Shown: positions 32,386 to 46,581, counted from the stretch's first letter. The stretch: DNA of 64,000 nt from Mesocentrotus franciscanus (GCA_037976565.1 CP137675.1:10930534-10994533); one strand, 5' to 3'. Numbers and translations are program-made. The notes: generated by a model from the sequence alone, not told the origin.

Positions 32386-34838
32386 TAAAATCAATGTATA
32401 AAGACATATTAACCGGCACTTTGCCATTTTCAATGTATTAAAACATATGAACCGGCACGTTGACATTTTCAATGTAATAAAACATATGAACCGGCACGTT
32501 GCCATTTCTCAATGTATAAAGACACATCAACCGGCACGTTGCCATTTTCAATGTATTAAAACATATGAACCGGCACGTTACCATTTTCAATGTACTAAAA
32601 CATATAAACCGGCACGTTGCCATTTTTTAATGTATTAAAACATACACCATGTATCAACCGGCACGTTGCCATTTTTTAATGTATTAAACCGGCACGTTGC
32701 CATTTTTAATGTATTAAAACATATGAACCGGCACATTGCCATTTTTCAATGAATAAAGACATATCAACTGGTACGTTGCCATTTTCAATGTAATAAAACG
32801 TATGAACCGGCACGTTACCATTTTCAATGTACTAAAACATATAAACCGGCACGTTACCATTTTTTAATGTATTAAAACATACACCATGTATCAACCGGCA
32901 CGTTGCCATTTTTTAATGTATTAAACCGGCACGTTGCCATTTTCAATGTATTAAAACATATGAACCGACACGTTGCCATTTTCAATGTAATAAAACGTAT
33001 GAACCGGCACGTTGCTATTTTCAATGTATTAAACATTTGAACCGGCATGTTGCCATTTTGCAATGTAGCAAGACATATCAACCGGCACGTTGCCATTTTC
33101 AATGTATTAAAACATATGAACCGACACATTGCCATTTTTCAATGAATAAAGACGTATCAACCGGCACGTTGCCATTTTCAATGTATTAAAACATATGAAC
33201 CGGCACGTTGCCATTTTTCAATGTATAAAGACATATGAACCGGCACGTTGCCATTTTCAATGTATTAAAACATATGAACCGACACATTGCCATTTTCAAT
33301 GTATTAAAACATATGAACCGGCACGTTGCCATTTTCAATGTAATAAAACATATGAACCGACACGTTGCAATTTTTCAATGTATAAAGACACATCAACCGT
33401 CACGTTGCCATTTTCAATGTATTAAAACATATGAACCGACACATTGCCATTTTCAATGTATTAAAACATATGAACCGGCACGTTGCCATTTTCAATGTAT
33501 TAAAACATATGAACCGACACATTGCCATTTTCAATGTATTAAAACATATGAACCGACACATTGCCATTTTTCAATGTATTAAAACATATGAACCGGCACG
33601 TTGCCATTTTCAATGTAATAAAACATATGAACCGACACATTGCCATTTTTCAATGTATTAAAACATATGAACCGACACATTGCCATTTTTCAATGTATAA
33701 AGACACATCAACCGTCACGTTGCCATTTTCAATGTATTAAAACATATGAACCGACACGTTGCCATTTTTCAATGTATAAAGACACATCAACCGTCACGTT
33801 GCCATTTTCAATGTATTAAAACATATGAACCGACACATTGCCATTTTTCAATGTATTAAAACATATGAACCGGCACGTTGCCATTTTCAATGTAATAAAA
33901 CATATGAACCGACACATTGCCATTTTTCAATGTATTAAAACATATGAACCGACACATTGCCATTTTTCAATGTATTAAAACATATGAACCGGCACGTTGC
34001 CATTTTCAATGTAATAAAACATATGAACTGACAGATTGCCATTTTTCAATGTATTAAAACATATGAACCGACACATTGCCATTTTTCAATGTATAAAGAC
34101 ATATCAACCGACACATTGCCATTTTTCAATGTATTAAAACATATGAACCGACACTATGCCATTTTTCAATGTATTAAAACATATGAACCGACACATTGCC
34201 ATTTTTCAATGTATTAAAACATATGAACCGGCACGTTGCCATTTTCAATGTAATAAAACATATGAACCGACACATTGCCATTTTTCAATGTATTAAAAAC
34301 ATATGAACCGACACATTGCCATTTTTCAATGTATAAAGACATATCAACCGACACATTGCCATTTTTCAATGTATTAAAACATATGAACCGACACATTGCC
34401 ATTTTTCAATGTATTAAAACATATGAACCGGCACGTTGCCATTTTCAATGTAATAAAACATATGAACCGACACGTTGCCATTTTTCAATGTATAAAGACA
34501 CATCAACCGTCACGTTGCCATTTTCAATGTATTAAAACATATGAACCGACACATTGCCATTTTTCAATGTATAAAGACATATCAGCCGGCACGTTGCCAT
34601 TTTCAATGTATTAAAACATATGAACCGGCACGTTGCCATTTTCAATGAAATAAAACATATGAACCGACACGTTGCCATTTTTCAATGTATAAAGACATAT
34701 CAACCGGCACGTTGCCATTTTCAATGTATAAAGACATATCAACCGGCACGATCGCATTTTCAATGTGTTACAACACATCAACCGGCACGTTGCCATTTTC
34801 ACTGTATAAATACACATCAACCGGCACATTGTATTCAA
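32386..34838. repeat. Satellite array, about 39-bp unit, roughly sixty copies
   Basis: The unit is ACATATGAACCGGCACGTTG followed by CCATTTTCAATGTATTAAA, with length variants of 38-41 bp. Two subtypes alternate: CCGGCACGTTG and CCGACACATTG, which differ by CpG transitions. Variants with TATAAAGACATATCAACC are also interspersed, giving hints of multi-unit higher-order repeats. 39 bp equals 13 codons, so repeated peptides (MNRHVAIFNVLK-like) open on both strands; these are not genes. No spacer diversity and no flanking cas-type genes, so not CRISPR. Confidence 0.95.
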
Positions 34839-37800
34839 TAAAGATATACTAGATATATGTATATTTGGTAGCTGAATGTATGATTTTGTTTTTGATTTCA
34901 TCCAGTAGAGTGTTCTTTGATTTTCATCTATGGTCTGTTTATCCAATGATTATCATTATCAATATTAGTTGCATTGAACTTTGAAGTAGAAAGTTTTCAT
35001 TGACAGATGAAGGTTTAAGCTGGATATATACACCCCGAATATGTTGGCTATCTTTTGTATATATCGTATCTTTAAATTATGTAAATCTTAATTTACTCAA
35101 AACGACTGGCTGGTGTGTCTATAGCTGCATATGTACACACATTTAAAATTGCACACACGTACGTACGTACTTTGATTCCAAGAATATTATAAGTCTCATC
35201 AAATTCGCGGTCTATATTTCTGATCTTTCCTGATTTTGTGTTGGCAATTTCGCCTTGAACCATTCACACCGTGTGATCTTATTTTGAAGGGTACTTATTT
35301 TGAAAGTGCTCGTTCATTCTTGCTTAATATCCAATGATTTGAGTGAATTTATTTAGTTGAATTTCTTCGGTACGTGCGATCTGAAACGGCACTACTCGCA
35401 CCACACGTACAAGGGCCTTCCTTAAAACCCAACAACAACAACATTAACAAACCCATGTAATTGTATGAAATATGTTTGGTATTTATCTGTATAAAAGTTG
35501 AAAAAGTATTTACGATGGATAATGAAAGTTGTAAAAGGAAATTGTGAATTATGTTTGTTGATCAGAACTCTTTAATAGGAATTCATGAATTGATGCACAT
35601 AATTTGATTACTTGATTTTATTTAGTCGAGGACAGTAGTGAAGACTGTAGTGAATTTAATGGTCTGGTAGTTATGACTGTTTTTTTTAAAGCTTGACCTG
35701 TATAAGGCATCGTGAATCAAGATGACCTGGTTTCCTGCAGGTTCTAGACGCGTCGATGGTCGGTGACCCACAGTAGTCTTTTGACTTTGGGTAGGCATAT
35801 ATTATTGTATTTCTAAATTGCACTTTGGGCAATTAAATTAAAGATGTCAACTGAGTCATATAAATGTTTAACTTATGAATCTAATTCAGGAAAGACTAGT
35901 TGTTTCTATAAAAAAATTGAATATATGTTATACATGTATGCATATTTCATAATGATTGTAAGGTTCAATCAAGAGAAATTGTTTGATATTTAGCACCTGG
36001 ATGGTTTAGATAGCAATTAATATGTTTTAATAAATCATTTGTCATTTCGCATTTATTACATGTTTTATATTGTGATAAATTGGAATGATGTTATTTATCA
36101 TTCGTATTTTTCTCTGTGATTGCAGGTTTTTTTTTTGGTTAATGCAAACTTCAATAAAATCATAAAGCAAAGATCTGTTGTCCCTGAGCTTTAATCGAGT
36201 TCACTCTGCTCCCAACACGGTCCAACCCGGGTATCTCATTCAAACACATCCCACGACAAAACAATGTTTCATTATGTAAACTCTGTTAAATTCTCTTTGT
36301 TTATGTGATTTTTAAATTGTACAGGGCCTCTGTGAGGAACAGTTTGACTTAGAGAGCTAAAACCTGTTCAGATAAAACTAATATATATAATTAGGAATAA
36401 ACGAATAAACTATTATTATCAAAATGTTAAAAAAATTATAACAAAAACGATTAATTTAATATACTTTTTGATCCGGATCTTTCCCTGTTTTGTAGCAAAA
36501 AAAGAGCAGAAGCAGATTATGTATACAGATGATTTATACGACACAGACATGAAAGTGAATAAAATAAAACAGAAATATGTACAAGATTTTACTATTTTAT
36601 TTCATACAATACAATAAAATAAAAAAATATTCTGTATATTCATCGACCCAAATCAATAAACAAGGGAATATGAGCTTGACCTCTTTAGTATTTTCATTTC
36701 AGTTTCATTTTGCCTTATGGATTTATATTTCAATAACTGTATTTGATATCTGTTAGTTATGATATCAGATTGATATATATTGGTAAATTGTCTTTTAAAT
36801 AGTGATCTCTAATCAGATTTATCAAAGAAAATACCCTATATGACAGCAGAGATCAAAGTTCTGTTGATGACTAATTATAGTAGAAACCATCATAAATTCA
36901 CAACCCTTAAAGTAGTTACCATGTTTGGGTATTTGGTAATTTCTTGAGTATTTGATGGTCTTTTTGTTATGCATTGTATGATTTTGTTTGTTCAGTTTCT
37001 TTTATGTTCTCTGAAGGTCATTTGATGTTCATGATAAATTTATCCTTTTGAGAAAATTGATCTTCACGTTGGTTCAACAACAAAATATCCAAAATATATC
37101 ATAGACGAGCACGTTTGGCAGGAATCCAAATCACACTCTTTCCCATAAATCAGTAAATACTACAAATTAATTATAAAACTATTTCCAAGACGATTAACCC
37201 CCTTCATTTTGCTGTGATACACCTGCCAAAGAACCTACCACCCCACTAAACACAGTTCTTTTTCTAAACAACTCATGGGCTTTGTAAACAATTCCTCATT
37301 AAAACTTGAATAAGTCGATAAACTATACATCAGTGGTAATTACTTCCTTTTTAATGTATTTTGCAGCCATCACATGTTTGAAATCATCCTTTCTTCTTCC
37401 TAATCATCTTTTAATATAGTAGATCATCTTCTAAAATGTAATAACATATTACAATTTATGGCTGAATATTGTTGTCAGCTGAATGACGTCATAATGGCCC
37501 TGATTTTAGTTTCATTTTCATGAAAGAGGGTCATGGTTTTCTGTGTCGGGTGGTATCAACTGGGGATTCACAGATATGTGTTTTTAGGTTTCTGTATGTT
37601 ATGACTGCAACAAGTATGGAGGACGCATTAAGTATGGGAAATTTACCCCAAACAGCATAACAATTTCAAACAAAGAGAAAGAATAAAAAACTGTCCATAT
37701 CACAAAGTTTTTCTTTGCATTCCTAAAAAGAGAGAGAGAGACAAGTAATATCAATATAAATTACCCCCCCCCCAGAAATGAAGTTTTAAGTTAAGATGAC

Positions 37801-38399
37801 CATGTGCTATGTGTTATGTGTATTTATGTATAAAAATATACAAAGTTCAAGTATTGTTTTTTGACCACGTAATTTCTTACCTCTTTTATTTACATTGCTG
37901 TTTATCTTTATACATGTACTATTAATATATTTTGATTGTCTATCATGTGATAGAAATACGACCATATACGAAATTAGTACATGTAGATAATTTATTGTTT
38001 TTTTACCATTATTATTAATCTCGATCTAATTAAGTATTGTAAAAGGCATTATTTATTCCCACGCTCACTGTCTCCCACGAGTTTGGAATAGGAATAGGGT
38101 CAAGCTGTCGGGATCATCTAAATTTGGTAATCACAAAACATATATATATATATTGTCTTACTATCTATTGTATACATATTTATATTTTGTTTTCTTCTTT
38201 TTAATTGAAAAGAAAAGGGGAAAAATGTATAAAGTATTACGAGTATTATAATTTATTCTCATCCCTGTATTACATTTCTGGTGAGACATGCAGTAGTATG
38301 TTAATTTGTGTCACTCCTGGTTATTGTTATATTTACACTCAATTATCTATGTTATACTATAAGTTTGAAATTTGTTATCCAATGTACAAAAATTGAGAA
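34839..38399. other. Long AT-rich region without a supported gene
   Basis: Only scattered simple sequence: GTACGTACGTAC near 35160, GAGAGAGA near 37730, TATATATA near 38140. No splice-bounded coding segment was convincing. Confidence 0.45.
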
Positions 38400-41398
38400 T
38401 GATCCCATCTGTTAGGATTGAAATCAGTACAATTTGAATTTGAATTTGATAAACTGCTATGAAATCACTTTGTTAATTATTGCTTTGAGTACCTGGTTCT
38501 CTATGATCGAGTCACCAAAAACTTCCCAAGGAATATAAATAGTAACAGTGTGCAATGGCATAGCATGAATTCAGCTATGGAGGGGTCACTGGCACCATGA
38601 GGGGGGGGCTCCAGTCAGTTATTCCATATTATTGAAATAAGTCAATAAACCAAGCCTTTAGTGGGGTGAGAGTATGAAATGGGATGCAATGGTCTGCCCT
38701 CCCCTCTCCTTTCTCTATCTCCCTGTCTCTCCCCCACAATTCCCTTTTTTTTCCTTTTTGCCATTCAATTTCGGGGCACATGCCCCCCCCTGGAGCTACA
38801 CCTCTGACTGTTGGGAAAAATCAGGGGTATTGTCCAGACAAAGACTGTTGTGTGGGGATTTCCAGGTTAGTCTCGCACAAACAGATGACGCAGAAAGAAT
38901 AAAAATGCATGTGAATATTTGCCAAAGTTCATGTCATGGCCTTGGGATATTGTATTGATATTGTATTTTAATGCACTGCTGATCTCTTTGACTATCTTTT
39001 GAGACCTGTCACGCGATCAACATGCGATGTAATTGCTCTATTTGGATATTATTATTTCCTTATTGATTGGGGTGGTTATCACGTGATATTACTGTCACTG
39101 TGTGTAAGTTCTTTGCTCTGTTGGGGTGCATTCTCTCTCTCTATTATTCCATGATAGTGACAAGATCAAAACATGTCGTTGAAGATGATGAAATGCTGTT
39201 AGGACATAGCAGCATGAAAGCGGCATTGAATACAATTTGCTGTAAATATATTAGGGTCCACCATCACATTCATGATAATGTTTTTATCCCTTTGTTTTGA
39301 CACAAAAAGATGATATACTTGCAAATAAAGTAAATGTGACCACTGCTACTTTGTGGACTATGCTGAAGCAAGGGCCCAAAATATAAACGCAAGCTCGTTC
39401 CTGGTCCCAGTGCATTAGTCTGGGGCTTAGAATGTCTTCTGAACTTTGTATTGACTTATTATTATACCACTTATCTTTTGGAGAGCCAGTCTAGTTATAG
39501 TTTCACACCTTAGTCTATATCCCTATACACCCATGTTCTAAATATTGGAACAGAACAATATTTTAGCACAGGGTTGTCATCTTCATTGTTACATCTGACA
39601 ATCGTCTTTCTTTTAAGTTAACATTCAACTGCATCCTGCAACAAAAGGACCATACTTCTGAACTTTCCAAATTTGATTCATATCTTGAAGGCCAACTTTT
39701 GCATTTGTGGAGTTTTTAACCTAAAATCCATTAGCCCACCCACTTTAATTTGAACTTTTTAACTTTGATGTTTTATGCTCTACTGGCTAATCCCCATTTG
39801 ACAAAGAGTGCCATGGTGTCTTTCACAAGCGGCATTGGTTTGCTTATAGAAAATATATCGGTGTGACTGTACTCTCATGCTGTTTCAACATTGACTTTAG
39901 AATTCCCCATTAAACTTCAGTTTGTGAACTCAGGCATGAAAAGATATGGCCTTGAGGTTTTAAAAGAGATGGTTGCATGTACAAGATTGGCAAATGATTT
40001 ATTATTTTTTGTTTCTAAAACAGGTAAAGTGTGCATGTTCACCACATTTTAATTGATTGGAAATACCCTTATCATTCTACATTTGGTAGTCTTTTTCTAT
40101 CTATTCTGTAGAAGTAAAAAAAAATGATGTAATGATCTATTTATAGGTACCTCTTGGATGGAAACCGAGAATGTACGTTCATACAAGACATGTATCCTTT
40201 TTGATTTGAAGACATTTACTGTGGAGCTATATTTATATCTTATTTATAAATCTGACTTGGTATTGTGACACAATATATTAAAGTGATTTTATGTCATAAG
40301 GCGGTAGATGAAACCCTCAACTATGTCATTCCCACTTTCTTATTCTTTAAGTCTAAATCTCTCAAACTCAATTGCACATTCAACCTTATGCTTTCGTTTA
40401 CCCCTCCCCCGCTTCCTCTCCCCTCTTTCTCTTTCTCTTTTTCTCGATCTCTCCCCTCTCTCTTTTCCCCACATCCTCTTTCCCTCTCACTGTCTTGTGA
40501 CCAATACGGTAACGCACTGAGTGGGGATTCTCCATAACTTCACTCATTTAAGAGGTGCACAATTATGATCAGGGTTTTGATAAGAGGTTCAGGTTATAAT
40601 GTCTCATGGTTCAACTGACATGATTGCAAAGACTCTCGAGAAATCGACTCAAGGGCGATTTCAATACGTAGTTGTACCATCCATAAAAATTATGCTCTGA
40701 TTACATAATACTTCGTTATATAATGATATAAAGTTAATCGACAAGAGCATTGAAACTGCATAAGGTCGATTTTTCCTTCTTTTTTTGTTAAGTCTTTGCA
40801 ATCGCTTTAACTATTTTTCAAATTTCTGATCAGATTTGTCTGTTACGCAGTTTCAGTTTGCATCAAATTCTTTTTCTCCAGTGTACATGGATTCATGCAC
40901 AATATGTAAAACTTTATACTTCGTTAGACCTTTTAGAGAACAGTACAAATACAAAATGAATAAATATTCATGAACTTATGATGGTGTATACTGACACAAT
41001 ATGTTGCATTTGTATAGAAGATATTGCCAACTTTGGATTTCCAATTTTCTGTACCTTCTTTTTATGTATATTTGTATAGATATTCTCTCGAATAACAAAG
41101 AGAAAATGCATAAATAATTCGGTCATATGTATTATGTATATTACTTTATAGCATTTGTGGTACACCCTGTATATTCTATATAAGAGATCGTATGAAAAAC
41201 TCAAAATTGAAAAATGTCTCAATAAAACATTTATTTTCACCACAATATGGACTTTGTCGTGACTGAATTCTCTTGTGAAAGGTTGCCATGCAACACGTTT
41301 GTATAACTGTATAAAAATGGTATAATAGAGGCGTAATTACAATTTTAAATTATATGCCAAGTATGTCAGTAGGATTGTTTAAATTGCTTTATTTATAC
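38400..41398. other. AT-rich region, LINE-like tail and CT-rich tracts
   Basis: AATTTGAATTTGAATTTGAT at 38431-38450 resembles a LINE 3' tail. CT-rich low complexity lies at 38700-38760 and 40390-40495. No gene seen. Confidence 0.4.
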
Positions 41399-41988
41399 CA
41401 ATTAGTGGCGTAGATACCGGGAGGCATGGGGGGGGGGGGACATGCCAGCCTCCTCCCAAAAAGTCCCAATCATATAGGCAAAGAGAGAGAGAGAGAGAGA
41501 GAGAGTGGGAGAAAGGGGTTACAGAAAGCTGTGAGGTAATAAATCAGAAATACGACTTTCTTTTTTATAACTAGCAGGATAACCATTGTTGCATTTTAGG
41601 GCAATCAATTATTAGAAAATGAAACTGAAACATAGTGAAGTAGATCACAAGGTCAGTCGATGGGGGAACGTTCTCATCCGCCTTGTTGGCCGTCCTGTCC
41701 TGTCCTGTAGTACCTCCGTCTATTGTTTTTTGTTTTTTTGTTTGTTTGTTTTTCTTTTGTTTAAAACAATAATTCATTATCAGACAAACAGTTCTTTTTC
41801 ATTTTCTTCCATAGGAAATTTCTGTTATTCATAGTCATTTTAATGAGCATCAAAATAAATTTCATCATTCGTGAAATACACTCATTATAAATGACAAAAA
41901 ATGGGAAGATTTGAGATTCTCGACGTTTATCAGCCCTTCCTTTACACCTTTAAATTGATAGGTTGCTCCATTTAAAAAAAAGACAGAA
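41399..41988. other. hAT-like end, (AG)n microsatellite, spacer
   Basis: TTAGTGGCGTAGATACCGGG at about 41402 resembles a hAT end without a visible partner. A (GA)n run lies at about 41482-41506. The rest is unannotated. Confidence 0.4.
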
Positions 41989-42069
41989 TTAATGCCATGA
42001 GTGATTACGACAATGAAGGTCACCGGACGGCAAACTTTTCACGCATTCAGAAGGACATTCACTAAATCT
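41989..42069 (-). CDS. Candidate terminal exon, 26 codons plus stop
   Basis: A strong minus-strand acceptor (ACTTTTCTTTCAG) is followed in one frame by RFSECPSECVKSLPSGDLHC and then RNHSWH and a TAA. It has three cysteines and no recognised family. The other frames stop quickly. No partner exon was identified. Confidence 0.25.
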   Translation of the reverse strand, partial: RFSECPSECVKSLPSGDLHCRNHSWH

Positions 42070-42429
42070 CTGAAAGAAAAGTGAGAAAAGTTCAGTGTCT
42101 TTATTAAAATACATAATCCATACAAAATGAAAGTTAAGTGACGTAACGGGCGTAAATGGTATGATGTTAGTTTCTGTTTTACCATCCCGTATCAAGCTCA
42201 TACATTGTTATTTTTAATGAATGTCCTTCTAAAGATATTTAAGAAAGTTCAAGTTTAATTATGTTGTGACTTCCCTTTTGTTTGGGACCACTTGTGACGT
42301 GCTTTATCTACGGAAAATAACGCCCCTATCCAAACATCTTATCTATTAAATGTAATCGATAGTGTCCGCTGATGCAACAATTCATGCCAGTCAGTATTAT
42401 AGTAATTTATAAGTGATTTCTTTTCATGA
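42070..42429. other. Spacer, nothing recognised
   Basis: No feature supported. Confidence 0.4.
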
Positions 42430-42846
42430 CCGGGGGGGGGGGGACGAAATGCGAGGGACTTTTACTTTGCCGGTAATTAGTGTGCAGCCCGAAGGGCTGT
42501 AAATATTAAAATATTTAGTAGGTAAATTTTAGTGATTAGGGAGCAGCACTGATCTATTTATATAACTCTTTATCTTGTAAACATACAGTGTAAACTGTGC
42601 TTACGTAATACCAACGGAATATAGATGTTCTACAATATTTACTTGTACATTTTGAAGGCTTTCATGCAAGGGAGCGTAGCAACCGAGCGAGAAGATTTTT
42701 AAATTTGAAATAGTCTTAACGCTGTAATCTTGGGCCCTCCAGAGCCTAAAAGTGTGTTGCAGTCTTTAGTCAGTATTTGCTATACATTTTTTGTTGCACT
42801 TTGAGGGGGGACGTGTCCCCCGTCCCCCCGGGATCGCCGCCCCAGC
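42430..42846. mobile_element. hAT-like fragment, GGGATCGCCGCCCC end
   Basis: Carries GGGAGCGTAGCAACCGAGCGAGAAGAT, an extended run near 42668, and ends in GGGGGGACGTGTCCCCCGTC plus GGGATCGCCGCCCC. The same phrases occur inverted at 56213-56345 (CAGGGGCGGCGATCC, ACACGTCCCCC). The target duplication was not resolved. Confidence 0.55.
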
Positions 42847-43249
42847 GTTATAGGAGTACACCCCCGTATACATGTTTCCCTTTTTTTAAGAGTAGAGGCG
42901 GATTCGGAGAGAGCCACGGGCAGACGATCACTACATTTATCTCTACTCCGCTGTTTTTTTTGTCATCCATGGTAGACCTAGTAAATGATACATAATTTAT
43001 CGCTTGATTTAAATTGTATTGAGTCATATGCATGACATCACTGTACTATAAGGGGATTCCCGATGTTAAAAGAGATAATATTATGTACATCCACCCACGC
43101 ACCAACCCCTTTAGATTTCCTAAAGGTTTCCTTCTCTGTAATACTTTGTTTACTTTTTATGTGAACTTTCTGTTTATCTGTAAATCGCAATTGTTTCTTT
43201 CTCTTAAAAAAAAACAACCTCTGCCTGTAACCCTAGATACATAACCTCT
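42847..43249. other. Spacer, nothing recognised
   Basis: No feature supported. Confidence 0.4.
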
Positions 43250-43520
43250 CCTATGTATGTTTCTCCCCACATCTCTCTCTCTCGTTATGTCCCTCTCCCT
43301 CCCCATCTCTCTCTATCTCTCTCTTTCTGTCTCTCACCCTATGCTCTCTCTCTCTCTCTCTATAGCTTACATTTAAATCTCTGCCTTTAGGACTAGATAC
43401 ATTATCTCATCTCTGTCTGTTTCTCCCTACATCTCTCCCTCCCCCTCTCCCTTCGCACGCGCACGCGCGCTCTCTCTCTCTCTCTCTCTCTCACTCTAAC
43501 TCTATTTCTCCCAATATACG
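43250..43520. repeat. CT-rich tandem low complexity, two diverged units
   Basis: The phrases CTCTGCCTGTAACCCTAGATAC (split at 43219) and CTCTGCCTTTAGGACTAGATAC mark two diverged copies about 160 bp apart. Each is followed by TCTCC and CTCTCT tracts, ending in a GCACGCGCACGCGCGC run. Confidence 0.7.
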
Positions 43521-46080
43521 TTTATGTGTACTTGTATCTGTATCTGTCTGTCTGTTTTAATTTGCCCCTTCTTCCCTTTCTCGGTCTTACCCTATCCTCT
43601 TCAAAACGTATTTTGTCATTATTAGCATTCCCCGTCTACTTAGAGACTTAAGCAATCATTATTACGCAAACAAGGAGATTTTTCATTCCTTATACAAGCC
43701 GTTTATGAACATATCACTCTATTCTCACATCGATTTTTCTTCTATAGCTCATACGGGATGTCTCCAATAAAAGAAATGCAACGCGAGTTGGATTGGCAAT
43801 ATCTTCTGCATTTCACGACAAACATTTTCATTGAATTTATTTTAACTCTTGATTTCTTTGTGAAATGGCCACTGAAACATTGTAGATTAATGTTTCAATT
43901 GAAAAAGAGCATTGGATGTATTTCAAAGTTGAAATATTGAAATTAGGTGTGAGACAAGGATACCCAGCCAAATTTATTGTTTGATATCAAATGGGAACAG
44001 TAAATAGAAGAACGATCGAATGTGGGGAATTCCACCATACAACATCTGGCATCTCTGGTTCATCCTTCCTCTATAAATAAATTCAGTCCGTACCTCTTTG
44101 TATATAATATAATGCCAGAAAATTCCCACTTCTTTATGAGCCGGGGTAAAAAAAAAAGGAAAAAAGAAAAGTCAACTCTAACAAGTCTAAGTCAGAGTAG
44201 AAAACGTACTTTTTCGACAGCTTTCATAGATCACGGAGTTTGTTGTCAAGGAATGATTTTGAAGATATTACTTAATTGTCTTACTTAGAATATGAGCAAA
44301 ACTCACCTTTAGCTCCTTAAAACATACTCTGTTAATCAGAAGTGGTTCTAGAGGGGGTTGGTGGTCTCCAGGCCCTACAAATTTGTTCAAGCCCCTCAAT
44401 TTATTTTAAAGATATTAAGCGAGGCATGAATATTTAAAACGAAAACAGATATACAGCAAATCTGGTCTCTTCATTGAATGAAAGGCTCACAACTTTCCAC
44501 ATTCCATTCTTCCGTTTTTATGATGACCGTTAGGGACCTCAATGAGAAAAAGTATATATATATATTCAGGTGATCCAACAGTTTCTCCGGCGAGAAGACT
44601 ATTTTGATCAGCAATTCAGAAGGACACTATTATAACTTTAAGGATTTGTTTTTAATGATGAAAGTGTCTCAGAGCGCATCAGATTTTTTTTCGAACAAAA
44701 TCACACACTAGCAACTATCTTTTTCGTCAGTATCATTATAAGTAAACTTAAGACGGGATATATTCATGTATCGATCAATAATCTCCCGCATCATGTTTAT
44801 ATTATTAATTCAAGTTAATTTCATCATGTATAAAATTATAGAATATAATACTACTGTACTATTCAAATTAGAGGCCGTGATTTGATACATATTTCGTATA
44901 AAAACATTATCATTATTCAATTAATATTATATTTTCTAAAAGCGTTGCTGTCTTCAATTAACTTCCAAAAAGTGTAATTAATATGCCGACTAACACATTA
45001 AATATTAAAATAAAAGAGAGAAAGAGAGAGAGAGGGAGAGAGAGAGAGAGAGAAAGAAGGGGGAAAATGGTAGAAAGAGAGAGAAAGAGAAGTTCTAATG
45101 ATTTTCAACTGACGGGACAGACATGTACAGTATTAAAGAAGACTCATTAGGAAAATACTTTATGTATATGTATTAAATCACTTTAATTTCTTATGCATTT
45201 TTATTACAAATTAAAAGATAGATATCGCATGTTTTGCTATAAAATCTCTCTCTACAGTTTCAATCATTGACATCATAATATCGTGTCTCTTACATAATTA
45301 AATGTGATCAAACGTAAAACGCTAAAGTATAATTGTACAGGTCCCAAATACCGATTCTGATATATCATACAATAAAGTCAAGTTGCACTAAAACAAAGCA
45401 TTCCATTTCATCGAGTCTAGACATCATTAAAAAACATATAAATACACTATTTTACAAGTAAAATGTCAATCTGTGGCATCCATCTCTATATTACAAGATT
45501 TTATCAAACGTAAGAAATAAAAAATAAGACAATAAGTTGAGGTAGAATGAAGTAAATAATATACAAAAATTGTATATTTACAGATGAAATAATAATAAAA
45601 CCTACAATTCAATTCAAGACAATAAAACCTTCATGCAATTCAATCCAAATTTCATTGAGTCAGTAATAGAAAATAATTGAAGTGCAGATGATAATACATA
45701 CAGGTATTACATTTATATTCGCATACGCACATATTCTTCGAGTTTTGGCGGCCTTAAACAAAAAATTATATAATCTTTATTAATCAACTGAAGAAACAAT
45801 TCTTTCCAATTCTGGCGTCTTTTTGCATTAAAAAATTTAAAATGATGAACACAAATCTCAAATAGGCGATTTTATTTGGTTAGAAATCAAGTTGCGTTTA
45901 ATTTTATGAGTTGCGTTTGAGTACAACTATTTATGCAAAGAAGGCCTTGAACTTACAAATTGTTTTGTTGAGTATACTTGTATTAAATATTTTACCATCC
46001 TTCACCATATTATATGAACAACAACAACATATTTCTCTGGAATTATACATAATATTAGAAATTAAAAGAGAGGAAAGACG
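43521..46080. other. AT-rich region without a supported gene
   Basis: Contains a GAGAGA-rich tract at about 45015-45090 and a short TATA run at 44553. No coding region recognised. Confidence 0.45.
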
Positions 46081-46166
46081 TTATGACTGCTAATTCTTCA
46101 AGCAAAAAATGACTGCTAATTCTTCAAGCAAAAAATGACTGCTAATTCTTCAAGCAAAAAATGACT
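46081..46166. repeat. 27-bp tandem repeat, three copies
   Basis: The unit is TGACTGCTAATTCTTCAAGC followed by AAAAAA. It lies just downstream, in minus sense, of a tRNA-like sequence and could be the tail of a SINE. Confidence 0.85.
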
Positions 46167-46185
46167 CCAAATGTAAAAGAAACAT

Positions 46186-46250
46186 GTCCCCGCCGGGATT
46201 CGAACCCGGGTTATGGATTTCTCCGGTCTTAACCACTAGACCACAGAGAC
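46186..46250 (-). pseudogene. tRNA-like sequence, short anticodon arm
   Basis: The minus strand starts GTCTCTG, has an A box TGGTCTAGTGGTTAAGAC (a good D arm), a perfect T arm CCGGGTTCGAATCCCGG and the closing CGGGGAC that pairs with the start, allowing G-U. It is 65 nt: the stretch between D and T arms is about 7 nt too short for a normal anticodon arm, so an amino-acid identity cannot be assigned. It is a tRNA pseudogene or a SINE head. Confidence 0.7.
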
Positions 46251-46581
46251 TATTATATTAATTTGGAGAATTGTACCTTTTATATAGTAGCAGCTCTTGC
46301 ACAATCTTTATTTTCTTAACATCTAGAAAATCTATCAAGGAAAATTTTGAAACTCTTAATCTTTACACTTTACAAAGTCATCCAAAGGTTATCAATAACG
46401 GTTATCGTGATTTCAAATATATAACCACAAAAACTTAATTTCAGTCACATGAAAAAAGAACTCATACAATTCTTCTCGGAAATTCACATTTTCAATAATC
46501 ACGATCTCTTATTATCAAATAAAATATACTTTGACATGCAATTATTGGATTCTCATCACTGTTTATAACTATAATTATATC

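Noticed and set aside
32386..34838. CRISPR-like array
   Set aside because: Units are contiguous with no unique spacers, and the window is eukaryotic.
32438..34946. Repetitive MNRHVAIF-type proteins on both strands
   Set aside because: They are a consequence of a 39-bp satellite unit being a multiple of three. Both strands are open, so no coding bias.
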